In this document: positions 35,273-43,130 of the stretch, one piece after another
Numbering within the stretch: position 1 is the stretch's first letter
Layout of the letters: the number at the start of each line of letters is the position of its first letter
Source: CAWUKT01 sp041565275
Lineage (GTDB): Bacteria > Bacteroidota > Bacteroidia > J057 > JADKCL01
DNA length: 64,000 bases
Direction: 5' to 3'
Assembly (NCBI GenBank): GCA_041565275.1
Contig: JBFGVE010000002.1
Location: forward strand, 18,655 to 82,654
Notes under the pieces: generated by a model
What the model was told of the DNA's origin: nothing
Seen by the model: the letters and a program-made list of their open reading frames with translations, nothing else
Database searches by the model: none
Translations under genes and position numbers: made by a program

Positions 35273-36042
35273 TGCGGATTGGATTGATCGGTACTGGTAA
35301 TGTAGGCTGGAACTTGGCGGCAGGTATCGTAAATAGTCCTTATGCCATGGTACAGGTCCTATCAAGGAACAGGGCATCCGCCGCTGCGTTGGCAAAAGAG
35401 TTCAAAATACCCCATTCGGGTAAGTCTCCCTTGGACCTGCTCCCGGATCTGGACTTGGTCATTCTTGCCGTTAGTGACCACAGCGTTTCAGAGGTTGCCC
35501 TCGCTGTTGGCCCGCACTTCTCTCAAACAATATTTGTTCATACATCAGGGTCTGTTTCCTTAGAGGCGCTAGTGCCTGTCGGATCCAAGATAGGGGTCTT
35601 TTACCCGATGCAGACCTTTACCAAAGGCCGAAAAGCAGATTGGAAGGAGGTTCCCATATTTCTGGAAGGGGATGTAGCAGTTCTGGACAAAATCCGTCCA
35701 CTAGCGGAGTACCTCTCCGACCGGGTAAGTGATTTTGATTCAATAGATCGGCTTAAACTCCATCTGGGAGCCGTTTTGGCAAGTAATTTTGTTAATTACC
35801 TTTTCCTGCTGGCAAGTGATACAGTACGCGATCTTCCAGAGGCAAACCTCTCTACTTACGCTCCATTGATCCGGGAGGCGGTAGATAAAGCTTTCGACAT
35901 CGGCCCCTCAAAAGCTCAAACCGGGCCAGCCCGGCGAGGTGATGAGGTTACAATGCAAAAGCACCTTCAGCTGCTTTCTGGAAAGGAGAAAGAATTGTAT
36001 AGGCTCATCTCGAAAATGATTTTTGACCGATTCAAAGGTTGA
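35272..36042 (+). CDS. Rossmann/DUF2520 NADP-binding protein
   Basis: The 256-residue protein begins MRIGLIGTGNVGWNLAAGI, a Rossmann dinucleotide motif. It continues LPDLDLVILAVSDHSVSEVA and IGVFYPMQTFTKGRKADW, which define the Rossmann-like plus DUF2520 family. The C-terminal helical half resembles ketopantoate or 6-phosphogluconate dehydrogenase dimerisation domains. The reaction is unknown. I start at ATG 35272, which overlaps the ccmF stop; the TTG codon just before it is not needed. It is probably translated from the ccm mRNA without a known role in it. Confidence 0.85.
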   Translation: MRIGLIGTGNVGWNLAAGIVNSPYAMVQVLSRNRASAAALAKEFKIPHSGKSPLDLLPDLDLVILAVSDHSVSEVALAVGPHFSQTIFVHTSGSVSLEALVPVGSKIGVFYPMQTFTKGRKADWKEVPIFLEGDVAVLDKIRPLAEYLSDRVSDFDSIDRLKLHLGAVLASNFVNYLFLLASDTVRDLPEANLSTYAPLIREAVDKAFDIGPSKAQTGPARRGDEVTMQKHLQLLSGKEKELYRLISKMIFDRFKG

Positions 36043-36093
36043 TCCTTAGTATCCAAATGGAACGCCCGTCTCAATACTTCCTGTCGAAAAAGA

Positions 36094-37233
36094 TCATTTG
36101 AGGAGTTGGCGAGAAATCACAATTTGCTGGATCTCGCTGGTTCCTTCGTAGATTTCTGTGATTTTTGCATCCCGATACATCCGTTCCACATGGTAGTCCT
36201 TGACATAACCGTTTCCACCATGGATCTGGACGGCTTCGGAGGTCACCTCCATCGCCACTTTAGAAGCGTAATATTTGGCCATGGCACTGCTGAAGTCATA
36301 ATTGCCACCGGTGTCTTTGTCATAAGCAGATTTCAGGACCAGCAGACGAGCTGCTTCTATTTCGGTAGCCATATTAGCCAACTTAAACTGGATGGCTTGA
36401 TGGTGCATGATCTCCTTGCCAAAAGCTTTACGGACCTTTGCATATTCACGAGCCAGTTCGTAGGCACCACTTGCGATGCCCAACGCCTGGGCTGCAATCC
36501 CGATACGTCCTCCGGATAGTGTCTTCATGGCAAATTTGAAACCGAATCCGTCTACACCTACGCGGTTCTCTTTTGGAACAATGACATCGTTAAAATTCAA
36601 GGTGTGGGTGTCGGAACTCCGGATACCAAGTTTATTTTCTTTGGGACCTACTTCAAAGCCTTCCATTCCCTTTTCTACAATGAGGCAGTTGATGCCGCGG
36701 TGCCCTTTTTCTTTGTTGGTCTGGGCCATGACCAAGTAGATAGAGGCTGAGTTGCCGTTTGTAATCCAGTTTTTGGTGCCATTGAGAACATAGTGGTCAC
36801 CCATGTCAAGGGCAGTGGTGCGTTGTTGAGTAGCATCAGAGCCAGCTTCCGGTTCGGAAAGACAAAAAGCACCGATCTTTTGACCAGTGGCCAGTGGCAC
36901 CAAGTATTTCTGCTTTTGCTCTTCGGTGCCAAATTTTTCCAAGCCCCAATTAACCAGTGAGTTCTGTACTGAAACGACCACTGCTGCTGAAGCATCCTTC
37001 TTGGAAAATTCGTCTATGGCGAGGACATAAGAAACGGTATCCATGCCGCTACCACCATACTTGGGATCGACCATCATACCCAAAAACCCGAGTTCCCCCA
37101 TCTTTTTAATCTGTTCCGTAGGGAAGCGTTGTGCCTCATCTCGCTCGATCACGTCGGGCCACAACTCATTCACAGCAAAATCCCGTGCCGAGTCACGGAT
37201 CAACAGATGTTCTTCTGACAATTCAAAGTTCAT
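36094..37233 (-). CDS. Acyl-CoA dehydrogenase
   Basis: An FAD enzyme of 379 residues introducing the 2,3 double bond in acyl-CoA. It has IGAFCLSEPEAGSDATQQ and the FAD-binding WITNGNSASIYLVMAQT. The C-terminal MYRDAKITEIYEGTSEIQQIV contains the catalytic glutamate (in YEGTSE) at the position of short- and medium-chain enzymes. LRDYAREF-like substitutions are absent. The electron acceptor ETF is not encoded here. It may serve beta-oxidation with the 3-hydroxyacyl-CoA dehydrogenase at 16 kb, or branched-chain amino-acid breakdown with HMG-CoA lyase. Confidence 0.94.
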   Translation of the reverse strand: MNFELSEEHLLIRDSARDFAVNELWPDVIERDEAQRFPTEQIKKMGELGFLGMMVDPKYGGSGMDTVSYVLAIDEFSKKDASAAVVVSVQNSLVNWGLEKFGTEEQKQKYLVPLATGQKIGAFCLSEPEAGSDATQQRTTALDMGDHYVLNGTKNWITNGNSASIYLVMAQTNKEKGHRGINCLIVEKGMEGFEVGPKENKLGIRSSDTHTLNFNDVIVPKENRVGVDGFGFKFAMKTLSGGRIGIAAQALGIASGAYELAREYAKVRKAFGKEIMHHQAIQFKLANMATEIEAARLLVLKSAYDKDTGGNYDFSSAMAKYYASKVAMEVTSEAVQIHGGNGYVKDYHVERMYRDAKITEIYEGTSEIQQIVISRQLLK

Positions 37234-37576
37234 GGGTATACCTGAGTTAATGTTTCCACACTAAAAACCAAAAGTTCCACAATTAGGACCACAAAAATAA
37301 TAGAAACTCAGCAGAGACAAACTCCCTGAAATACTTTTCTTGGGAATAATGTCGATGATTGATACGAATAAGATAGTGGTCCTGGCCTATTCAAAGGTCC
37401 CTAGCTCCTTAGCCTGTTGAACCACCCTCTTAGAAAACCTTCCTTCTTCTTGTTCCCGAACCTTTACAATTGTAGAAGACAGATAATTTAGTTTCTTAAT
37501 TTCTGTCAGCCTACTACACCCAGAAAAACAGAAATCCTAATGCACCGACCAAGCAATTGCAATAACCCAGTTGGAT
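37234..37576. other. 343-bp gap with a startless open stretch
   Basis: No intact gene. On the minus strand, 37387-37536 is open for 49 codons with a protein-like translation (SRLTEIKKLNYLSSTIVKV, then RFSKRVVQQAKELGTFE) but no start codon. A hydrophobic stretch in a neighbouring frame just upstream suggests a frameshifted small exported protein, but chance is not excluded. Confidence 0.25.
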
Positions 37577-39727
37577 TTAGAAATAAAATTCAGTTTTCCA
37601 CTCCTTTGTGAACCTAAGCCTAGCGTCAAATGATTTCCCTGTGCGGCTGGTGAATCCCTTGACATGTTTTGCTGTCACTCCTTCACGAATTAACTCTTCT
37701 AAATGCTCCTTTTCGATAAATTTGCCCGCGATATATGGTTTGACGGTAAAATCACATCCCTCATTGTATCTGGAACAACCAAAGGCGCGCTTTCCCTTTA
37801 AAACATTCCCTTTTTTACATTTGGGACAGACCAGTCCCTCCAGAATGTATGAGGGCATAGTTGTCGAAGGTGACTTCATACCTTTGACTTCATTGATGAT
37901 GGTTGCAGTATACCGCTTGACCTCGTTCATAAATTTAACGTGATCGTACTGGCCCTTGGCAATTTTATTGAGACGTGATTCCCATTCCCCAGTCAGGTCG
38001 GGACTGGCAATTGGCCTGGTTCGGACCAATCGGATCAGAGCCAGGCCTCGTTCAGTCGGTATCAACTTCTTTTTGTCTCTTCGAATATAATTGCGCTTGA
38101 TCAACCGTTCAATCATTCCGGCTCGGGTAGCCGGTGTGCCCAGACCTCGGTCCTTCATCGCTTCCCGCAATTCTTCGTCTTCCATTTCCTTACCACAAGT
38201 TTCCATCAAGGCCAAAATACTGGATTCCGTATGGATAGGAGGTGCCTTGGTACGCTTTTTTGGCATCTTCTTCTCCCGGATATCCAGGAATTCCCCGACC
38301 TTCACATAGGGCAATTCAGCCTCTTCTTTTTTTCTGTCTCTTTTTCCATTTCTCTTTTTTCGTTTGTCCAATGCTTGGTCAAGGCTAAAATAGACCAGGC
38401 GCCAGCCGGGATCCTTGACCATGGTTCCTTTGGCACGAAAACGCTCTCCTGCCTCTTCAAATACGATCTCGGACAATTCTTTTTGGCAGGTTCCCATGAA
38501 TGCACCCAGTAAACGGCGAACAACCAAATCATAAATCATGTAATGTTCCTTAGGCATCCCGGAAGATGTAGGAGGCGTTTCTGTGGGAATAATGGCGTGG
38601 TGGTCTGTGACCTTGCGGTCATCGAAAAATCTGCTCTGCTTTTTGAGGCCCCGTTGACGAATGACTCCTATAAAAGAGGTGTAGGCTCCAACAGAGGATA
38701 AGTTCTTTAACAATGCAGGCATTTGAGGGTAGAGGTCATCTGACAAATATTGAGAATCGGTACGAGGGTAGGTGAGGGTCTTGTATTTTTCGTACAGTTC
38801 CTGAGCCAGGTCGAGGGTCTTCTGGGCGGAGAAATTATATCTCTTGTTAGCATCCTTCTGCAGGGAAGTTAAATCGTAGAGCAGTGGCGGTTGTTCCTGT
38901 TTGGGCTTTTTATTGGCTGATTCAACCACAACCTTGTTCCCTAGTTTCTCGAGGACTTCTCTGGCCTTGACTTCTTCCGTAAATCTATCGGTCCCTTCAG
39001 TGAACCATTTGGCTTCAAACTGCTGCCCTTCTTTTTCCAGGTCCAGGATTAATTCCCAGTAAGTTTCCGAAGTGAATGCCTCGACTTCCAGATAGCGGTC
39101 AACCAGCAATTTCAGGATTGGAGTTTGTACCCTGCCTAGCGAAACAGGCTGTTTCCGTTTCTGGTTTTCCGAGGTGAAGGGTCTTTGCTTTCCGTATTTT
39201 AGCGTATACGCCTGGGTAGCATTGATCCCGACTAACCAGTCCGCTTCAGATCGGCAACGGGCCGCGTGGTATAAGTTGTCGTAATCGGTACCCGGTTTGA
39301 GTCTGGCGAATCCTTCCTTGAGTGCTTTGTCCGTCTGAGAAGAAACCCAGAGACGGGTAAATGGCGCTTTACAGCCTGACTGGAGATAGATATAGCGAAA
39401 AATGAGTTCTCCTTCTCGGCCGGCGTCTGTTGCACAAATAATCTCGTCGGCACTATTGAACAGTTGTTCTATGACCCTGTATTGCCGAGCCCTGCCTTGG
39501 TCATCGGTGACCTTCGTTTTGAATGAATCCGGAACAATGGGTAAAGTAGACAATGACCAAAAAGGATATCCATAGTCCTTTGTATCCGACAAGGATACCA
39601 AGTGACCGATGGCATAGGTAACCTGGTATCCATTTCCTTCAAAATAGCCCTCCAAACGCGTTTTGGCACCCAGTACCCGGGCCAGTTCACGCGCAACGGA
39701 TGGTTTTTCTGCGATCACGACTTTCAT
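37577..39727 (-). CDS. topB: DNA topoisomerase III (type IA)
   Basis: TopB relaxes and decatenates DNA through a tyrosine-DNA intermediate. The 716-residue protein opens with the Toprim domain (MKVVIAEKPSVARELARVLG; ICATDAGREGELIFRYIY). The catalytic tyrosine is in LTYPRTDSQYLSDDL. The later HHAIIPTETPP and LGTPATRAGMIERLIKRNYI are family motifs. A C-terminal zinc ribbon (CPKCKKGNVLKGKRAFGC) ends the protein. A strong promoter lies directly before the ATG, leaving about four bases of leader at most. Confidence 0.96.
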   Translation of the reverse strand: MKVVIAEKPSVARELARVLGAKTRLEGYFEGNGYQVTYAIGHLVSLSDTKDYGYPFWSLSTLPIVPDSFKTKVTDDQGRARQYRVIEQLFNSADEIICATDAGREGELIFRYIYLQSGCKAPFTRLWVSSQTDKALKEGFARLKPGTDYDNLYHAARCRSEADWLVGINATQAYTLKYGKQRPFTSENQKRKQPVSLGRVQTPILKLLVDRYLEVEAFTSETYWELILDLEKEGQQFEAKWFTEGTDRFTEEVKAREVLEKLGNKVVVESANKKPKQEQPPLLYDLTSLQKDANKRYNFSAQKTLDLAQELYEKYKTLTYPRTDSQYLSDDLYPQMPALLKNLSSVGAYTSFIGVIRQRGLKKQSRFFDDRKVTDHHAIIPTETPPTSSGMPKEHYMIYDLVVRRLLGAFMGTCQKELSEIVFEEAGERFRAKGTMVKDPGWRLVYFSLDQALDKRKKRNGKRDRKKEEAELPYVKVGEFLDIREKKMPKKRTKAPPIHTESSILALMETCGKEMEDEELREAMKDRGLGTPATRAGMIERLIKRNYIRRDKKKLIPTERGLALIRLVRTRPIASPDLTGEWESRLNKIAKGQYDHVKFMNEVKRYTATIINEVKGMKSPSTTMPSYILEGLVCPKCKKGNVLKGKRAFGCSRYNEGCDFTVKPYIAGKFIEKEHLEELIREGVTAKHVKGFTSRTGKSFDARLRFTKEWKTEFYF

Positions 39728-39731
39728 ACCT

Positions 39732-39760
39732 CAAAGATACAAAGGGGTAGATTAACACAA
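39732..39760 (-). promoter_or_regulatory. topB promoter, leaderless arrangement
   Basis: On the minus strand TTG (39760-39758), 18 bp, then TATCTTTG (39739-39732), a perfect TAnnTTTG. The topB ATG begins four bases after the box, so the transcript would be leaderless or almost so. Confidence 0.5.
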
Positions 39761-39781
39761 TTAGAATTGTTACTTTCAGGA

Positions 39782-40768
39782 ATGGCAACGGCAACTCGAC
39801 CACCTGAACTCAGTGCTTTTTGTTTCATTTTCCTGGTGATCTTTGGTATTTCTTCTTGTGGTGGAGATCCAGGAAAAGCCTGGGAAGAACAACCGGATAT
39901 TATAGTTACCAAGGCTCCGAAATATCCTGTAGCCAGCAATTTCCGTCCAGTCTTAAACGATGGTTTTTTCTTCATCGTAGAATTGAGGATGGAATATAGC
40001 CAGCCCTTTCTTTTTGTCGAAGGACAAAACCTGGGTTTAGTTGAATGCTCTGGTTATCCCGGAGACTATGAGGTGCCGGATTTGATTAACCTGTACCAGG
40101 AGAGGAAAGAACAGGAAGGAGGGTATGCAGATGTCGTTTTGGCGGCTCACCCGGAAGTTCCTATGAAACTCATTCATTTTATTCTTCGTCAATTTCGGAT
40201 GCACGGGGTTTTCAGTTTTTATTTTCAGGTTCTTCCTGCAGATGGGACCGAGGTTGAAATGGCACTCATGTATCAGGATTGGGGCCCCTATTCAAAAGAT
40301 CAGTTGGAATTTCTTTTTGAAAACTCTCCTTGCAGTCCGAGTGAAACCACTCCTCTCAGGTCAGAAAATTCTACCAAGACGGGGGATAGCCACCCGTCTT
40401 TTGCCAATCAAATACCTGTTGGTAGGGATAAGGTTGTAAATAGCGGTAACGGGAGAATTCTTCAACTCCTTGAGTTTCCAGAGGAAAATGATATCCTGAT
40501 CCTGGCCAGTGGAAAGGTATCCCTGGACAAGGATACCCTCAGCTTGAGTGCATTGGGAAACCGCCTTCGTAGGCAGCAGGAATTATCTGAATCTCCTGTC
40601 AGAGCTTTGGTTTCCGTATCGGATGAAGCCAGGTTCGAAAGGCTCATCTTAACCATGGACCAGTTGATCATGTCAGGATTGAGTTCTGCTGTTCTGGTTT
40701 CCGAATGGGAAATGAACTATTTGAACAGCCTTCGTCACTCCAGACAGCAAACAGGTGACGAACAATAA
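39782..40768 (+). CDS. Lipoprotein with two ExbD/TolR-like domains
   Basis: Starting at the ATG at 39782 the 328-residue protein has a lipoprotein signal with lipobox ISSC (FLVIFGISSCGGDPG). Two related halves follow. The first has LFVEGQNLGLVE and then YADVVLAAHPEVPMKLIHF with MHGVFSFYFQV. The second has ILILASGKVSLDKDTLSLS and then RALVSVSDEARFERLILTM with SGLSSAVLVSE. Both have the ExbD/TolR periplasmic pattern (strand, helix, 'D.....ii.vmd.l...G...v.lv'), but there is no transmembrane helix. A polar linker separates them. The gene diverges from topB, and no exbB is nearby. The fold is inferred by pattern only; the function is unknown. Confidence 0.7.
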   Translation: MATATRPPELSAFCFIFLVIFGISSCGGDPGKAWEEQPDIIVTKAPKYPVASNFRPVLNDGFFFIVELRMEYSQPFLFVEGQNLGLVECSGYPGDYEVPDLINLYQERKEQEGGYADVVLAAHPEVPMKLIHFILRQFRMHGVFSFYFQVLPADGTEVEMALMYQDWGPYSKDQLEFLFENSPCSPSETTPLRSENSTKTGDSHPSFANQIPVGRDKVVNSGNGRILQLLEFPEENDILILASGKVSLDKDTLSLSALGNRLRRQQELSESPVRALVSVSDEARFERLILTMDQLIMSGLSSAVLVSEWEMNYLNSLRHSRQQTGDEQ

Positions 40769-40817
40769 ATGATAAACCAAATTTCTGGTCATAGCGTTTT
40801 ATTTTGGTCAATCTAAA

Positions 40818-41792
40818 TTACCATCCGAGAACATAAGCAAATATCAATGGGGCAACTATGGTTGCATCGGACTCAATAACGAACTTGGGAGTTTGGGGAA
40901 GTAATTTCCCCCATGTGATCTTTTCATTGGGTACAGCCCCGGAATAAGAACCATAGCTGGTAGTGCTATCGCTGATTTGACAGAAGTAAGACCACATAGG
41001 AATATTATCCAGTTGTAGGTCCTGATGCAACATTGGAACAACACAGATAGGAAAGTCACCTGCGATACCGCCACCCACTTGAAAGAAGCCTACACCTCTA
41101 CCTTTTGTGTTATCTTGGTACCATTTGGATAACAGCATCATGTAATGAATACCCGATTTCATAGTTGTGGGGACAAGTTCTTTCTGAATGCAGTAGGAGG
41201 TAAAATAATTACCACAAGTAGAATCTTCCCACCCCGGTACGATGACGGGAATCCCTTTTTTGGCGGCAGCGAGGAGCCAACTGTCGGCTGGGTCTATCTG
41301 ATAACTATCCTCTAATTCTCCATTTAGCAGGATTTGATAAAAGAACTGGTGTGGAAAATAACTTTCCCCTTTTTCATTCGCAGCCTTCCACACATCATAC
41401 AAATGTGCCTCGATCCTCTTCATTGCTTCTTCTTCCGGAATGCAGGTATCAGTTACACGGTTGTAGTGATTATCTAGTAATTCCTTCTCTTGTTCGGGCG
41501 ACAAGTCACGATAGTTTGGAATCCTTTTGTAATGATTGTGCGCTACCAAGTTGAATACATCTTCTTCAAGGTTCGCTCCTGTACAAGTAATGATATGAAC
41601 TTTATCTTGTCGTATCATTTCTGCCAGCGATTTACCAAGTTCTGCAGTACTCATGGCCCCTGCTAACGTGATCATCATCTTGTTACCAGCATTGATTTGC
41701 GCGTCGTATTCCTTGGCTGCATCAACAAGTGTAGCAGCATTGAAATGTCTGTAGTGCTCTTCGATAAATTGGGATACTTTTCCTTCTTTCAT
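40818..41792 (-). CDS. Deoxyhypusine-synthase-family protein
   Basis: The 324-residue protein has the DHS fold: ITLAGAMSTAELGKSLAEMI, IITCTGANLEEDVFNLVAH, GIPVIVPGWEDSTCGN and VGFFQVGGGIAGDFPI. The C-terminal ITWGK (Lys296) corresponds to the eukaryotic active-site lysine in the WGK motif, so catalysis through an enamine or imine is plausible. Eukaryotic and archaeal DHS modify eIF5A with spermidine; bacteria lack eIF5A. Some bacterial homologues make homospermidine. The substrate here is open. It is a single gene. Confidence 0.88.
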   Translation of the reverse strand: MKEGKVSQFIEEHYRHFNAATLVDAAKEYDAQINAGNKMMITLAGAMSTAELGKSLAEMIRQDKVHIITCTGANLEEDVFNLVAHNHYKRIPNYRDLSPEQEKELLDNHYNRVTDTCIPEEEAMKRIEAHLYDVWKAANEKGESYFPHQFFYQILLNGELEDSYQIDPADSWLLAAAKKGIPVIVPGWEDSTCGNYFTSYCIQKELVPTTMKSGIHYMMLLSKWYQDNTKGRGVGFFQVGGGIAGDFPICVVPMLHQDLQLDNIPMWSYFCQISDSTTSYGSYSGAVPNEKITWGKLLPQTPKFVIESDATIVAPLIFAYVLGW

Positions 41793-42013
41793 TTTACGCT
41801 ATTTTCTCAGGACAACAATTTGTAAAGTGTCTATGAAGTCGATGCTCCAGACAGATTAAGAATCAATTTTTCTAGAATCCAGCAAGAGAATTCCTCGGTT
41901 GATAATCACACCTAAACCACTCCGTATTATCAGGGAAAGTATAGATCAAGCTATCTCGTTAAAAATAATCAATAATTGCTGACCGGAACAAAATAGATTG
42001 CCAAATTTGCCGA

Positions 42014-43033
42014 ATGAAAGGTTACCTATTCAGGCGGACAGGTTCCCCTCAGGTTTTGAAACTGACGGATGTACCTGATCTACCAGCTCCAGGTTCGGGA
42101 GAGGTCCAGGTTAGGACTAAGGCCATCGGTCTTAACTATGCGGAAATTTTGTCTCGGAAAGGACAGTACAGTTGGGCACCCAAGAGGCCCTATGTCATCG
42201 GTATGGAGGCCTTTGGAGAAGTGGTCGCCATTGGAGATGGGGTCACGGGCTTCCAGGTTGGAGACAAAGTGATGACTGGAGGACAATGCGGTGCCTACGC
42301 GGAATATGTCAACGTACCCTCCTTTCTCGCCTTTCAGGCTTTTCCAGATTTCACAGATAGTGAAAATGCGGCTGTATTGGTCAATTATATGACGGCGTGG
42401 ATTGCGCTCTTTTGCCAGGCCCGGGTAGAGACCGGGGAAACGGTGTTGGTGCAGGCGGCAGCTGGTGGAGTGGGAACAGCGGCTGTACAATTGCTCAAAG
42501 CCCATGGTTGCACGGTGATTGCAATGGCCAGTAATCCAGAGAAAATAGATCTGCTTAACCGCCTGGGTGCTGACTTGACGGTCAATTATACTAAAGAAAA
42601 CTTTTATGATATCATCCTGGAAAAAGATATGCGGCCGGATATCGTATTGGAGTTGGTAGGAGGAGACGTGTTTAAGAAAAGTTATGCTTTACTCAAGCCA
42701 TTCGGGCGCATGGTCGTAGCTGGGTTTGCCAGCATACCTCTGGTAAAATGGAATCCTTTTTCCTGGATCAAAACCGTTCGTATGGCTCCGAAAGCAAAAG
42801 TCATGGATATGGCTAAGCGGTCGATAGGAATATATGCTACCCACATCGGCTATTTGATAAACAATCCGGAATTGGTGGTGGAAAATTTCGAGGAAGGACG
42901 CAAATTTATGATCAGGCATAAGATCCGTCCTGTTATCGGCAAGGAATTTAATTTTGATCAAATCCCGGAAGCACACGCATTCATGGAAAGCCGTGCCAGT
43001 TATGGAAAGATTGTCATCAACGTCTCTGACTAA
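42014..43033 (+). CDS. Quinone-oxidoreductase-like MDR protein (VAT-1/zeta-crystallin type)
   Basis: A zinc-free medium-chain reductase of 339 residues. It opens with MKGYLFRRTGSPQVLKLTDV and contains the NADPH motif LVQAAAGGVGTAAVQLLKAHG. GLNYAEILSRKGQYSWAPKRP and IVLELVGGDVFKKSYALLKPFGRMV match the VAT-1/QOR branch. No cysteine or histidine zinc ligands are present at the usual places. Such enzymes reduce quinones or enones with NADPH; the substrate is unknown. The frame starts directly after CAAATTTG, a possible degenerate -7 box. Confidence 0.87.
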   Translation: MKGYLFRRTGSPQVLKLTDVPDLPAPGSGEVQVRTKAIGLNYAEILSRKGQYSWAPKRPYVIGMEAFGEVVAIGDGVTGFQVGDKVMTGGQCGAYAEYVNVPSFLAFQAFPDFTDSENAAVLVNYMTAWIALFCQARVETGETVLVQAAAGGVGTAAVQLLKAHGCTVIAMASNPEKIDLLNRLGADLTVNYTKENFYDIILEKDMRPDIVLELVGGDVFKKSYALLKPFGRMVVAGFASIPLVKWNPFSWIKTVRMAPKAKVMDMAKRSIGIYATHIGYLINNPELVVENFEEGRKFMIRHKIRPVIGKEFNFDQIPEAHAFMESRASYGKIVINVSD

Positions 43034-43130
43034 CACGGGGTCTTCAGGAGTCGCCAGGTGTTGCGTTCTATTTTCCCATCCGGCCTCAGTTGATCGTATC
43101 TTCCCAAATGTCAATCTATTTTCCGATCTG

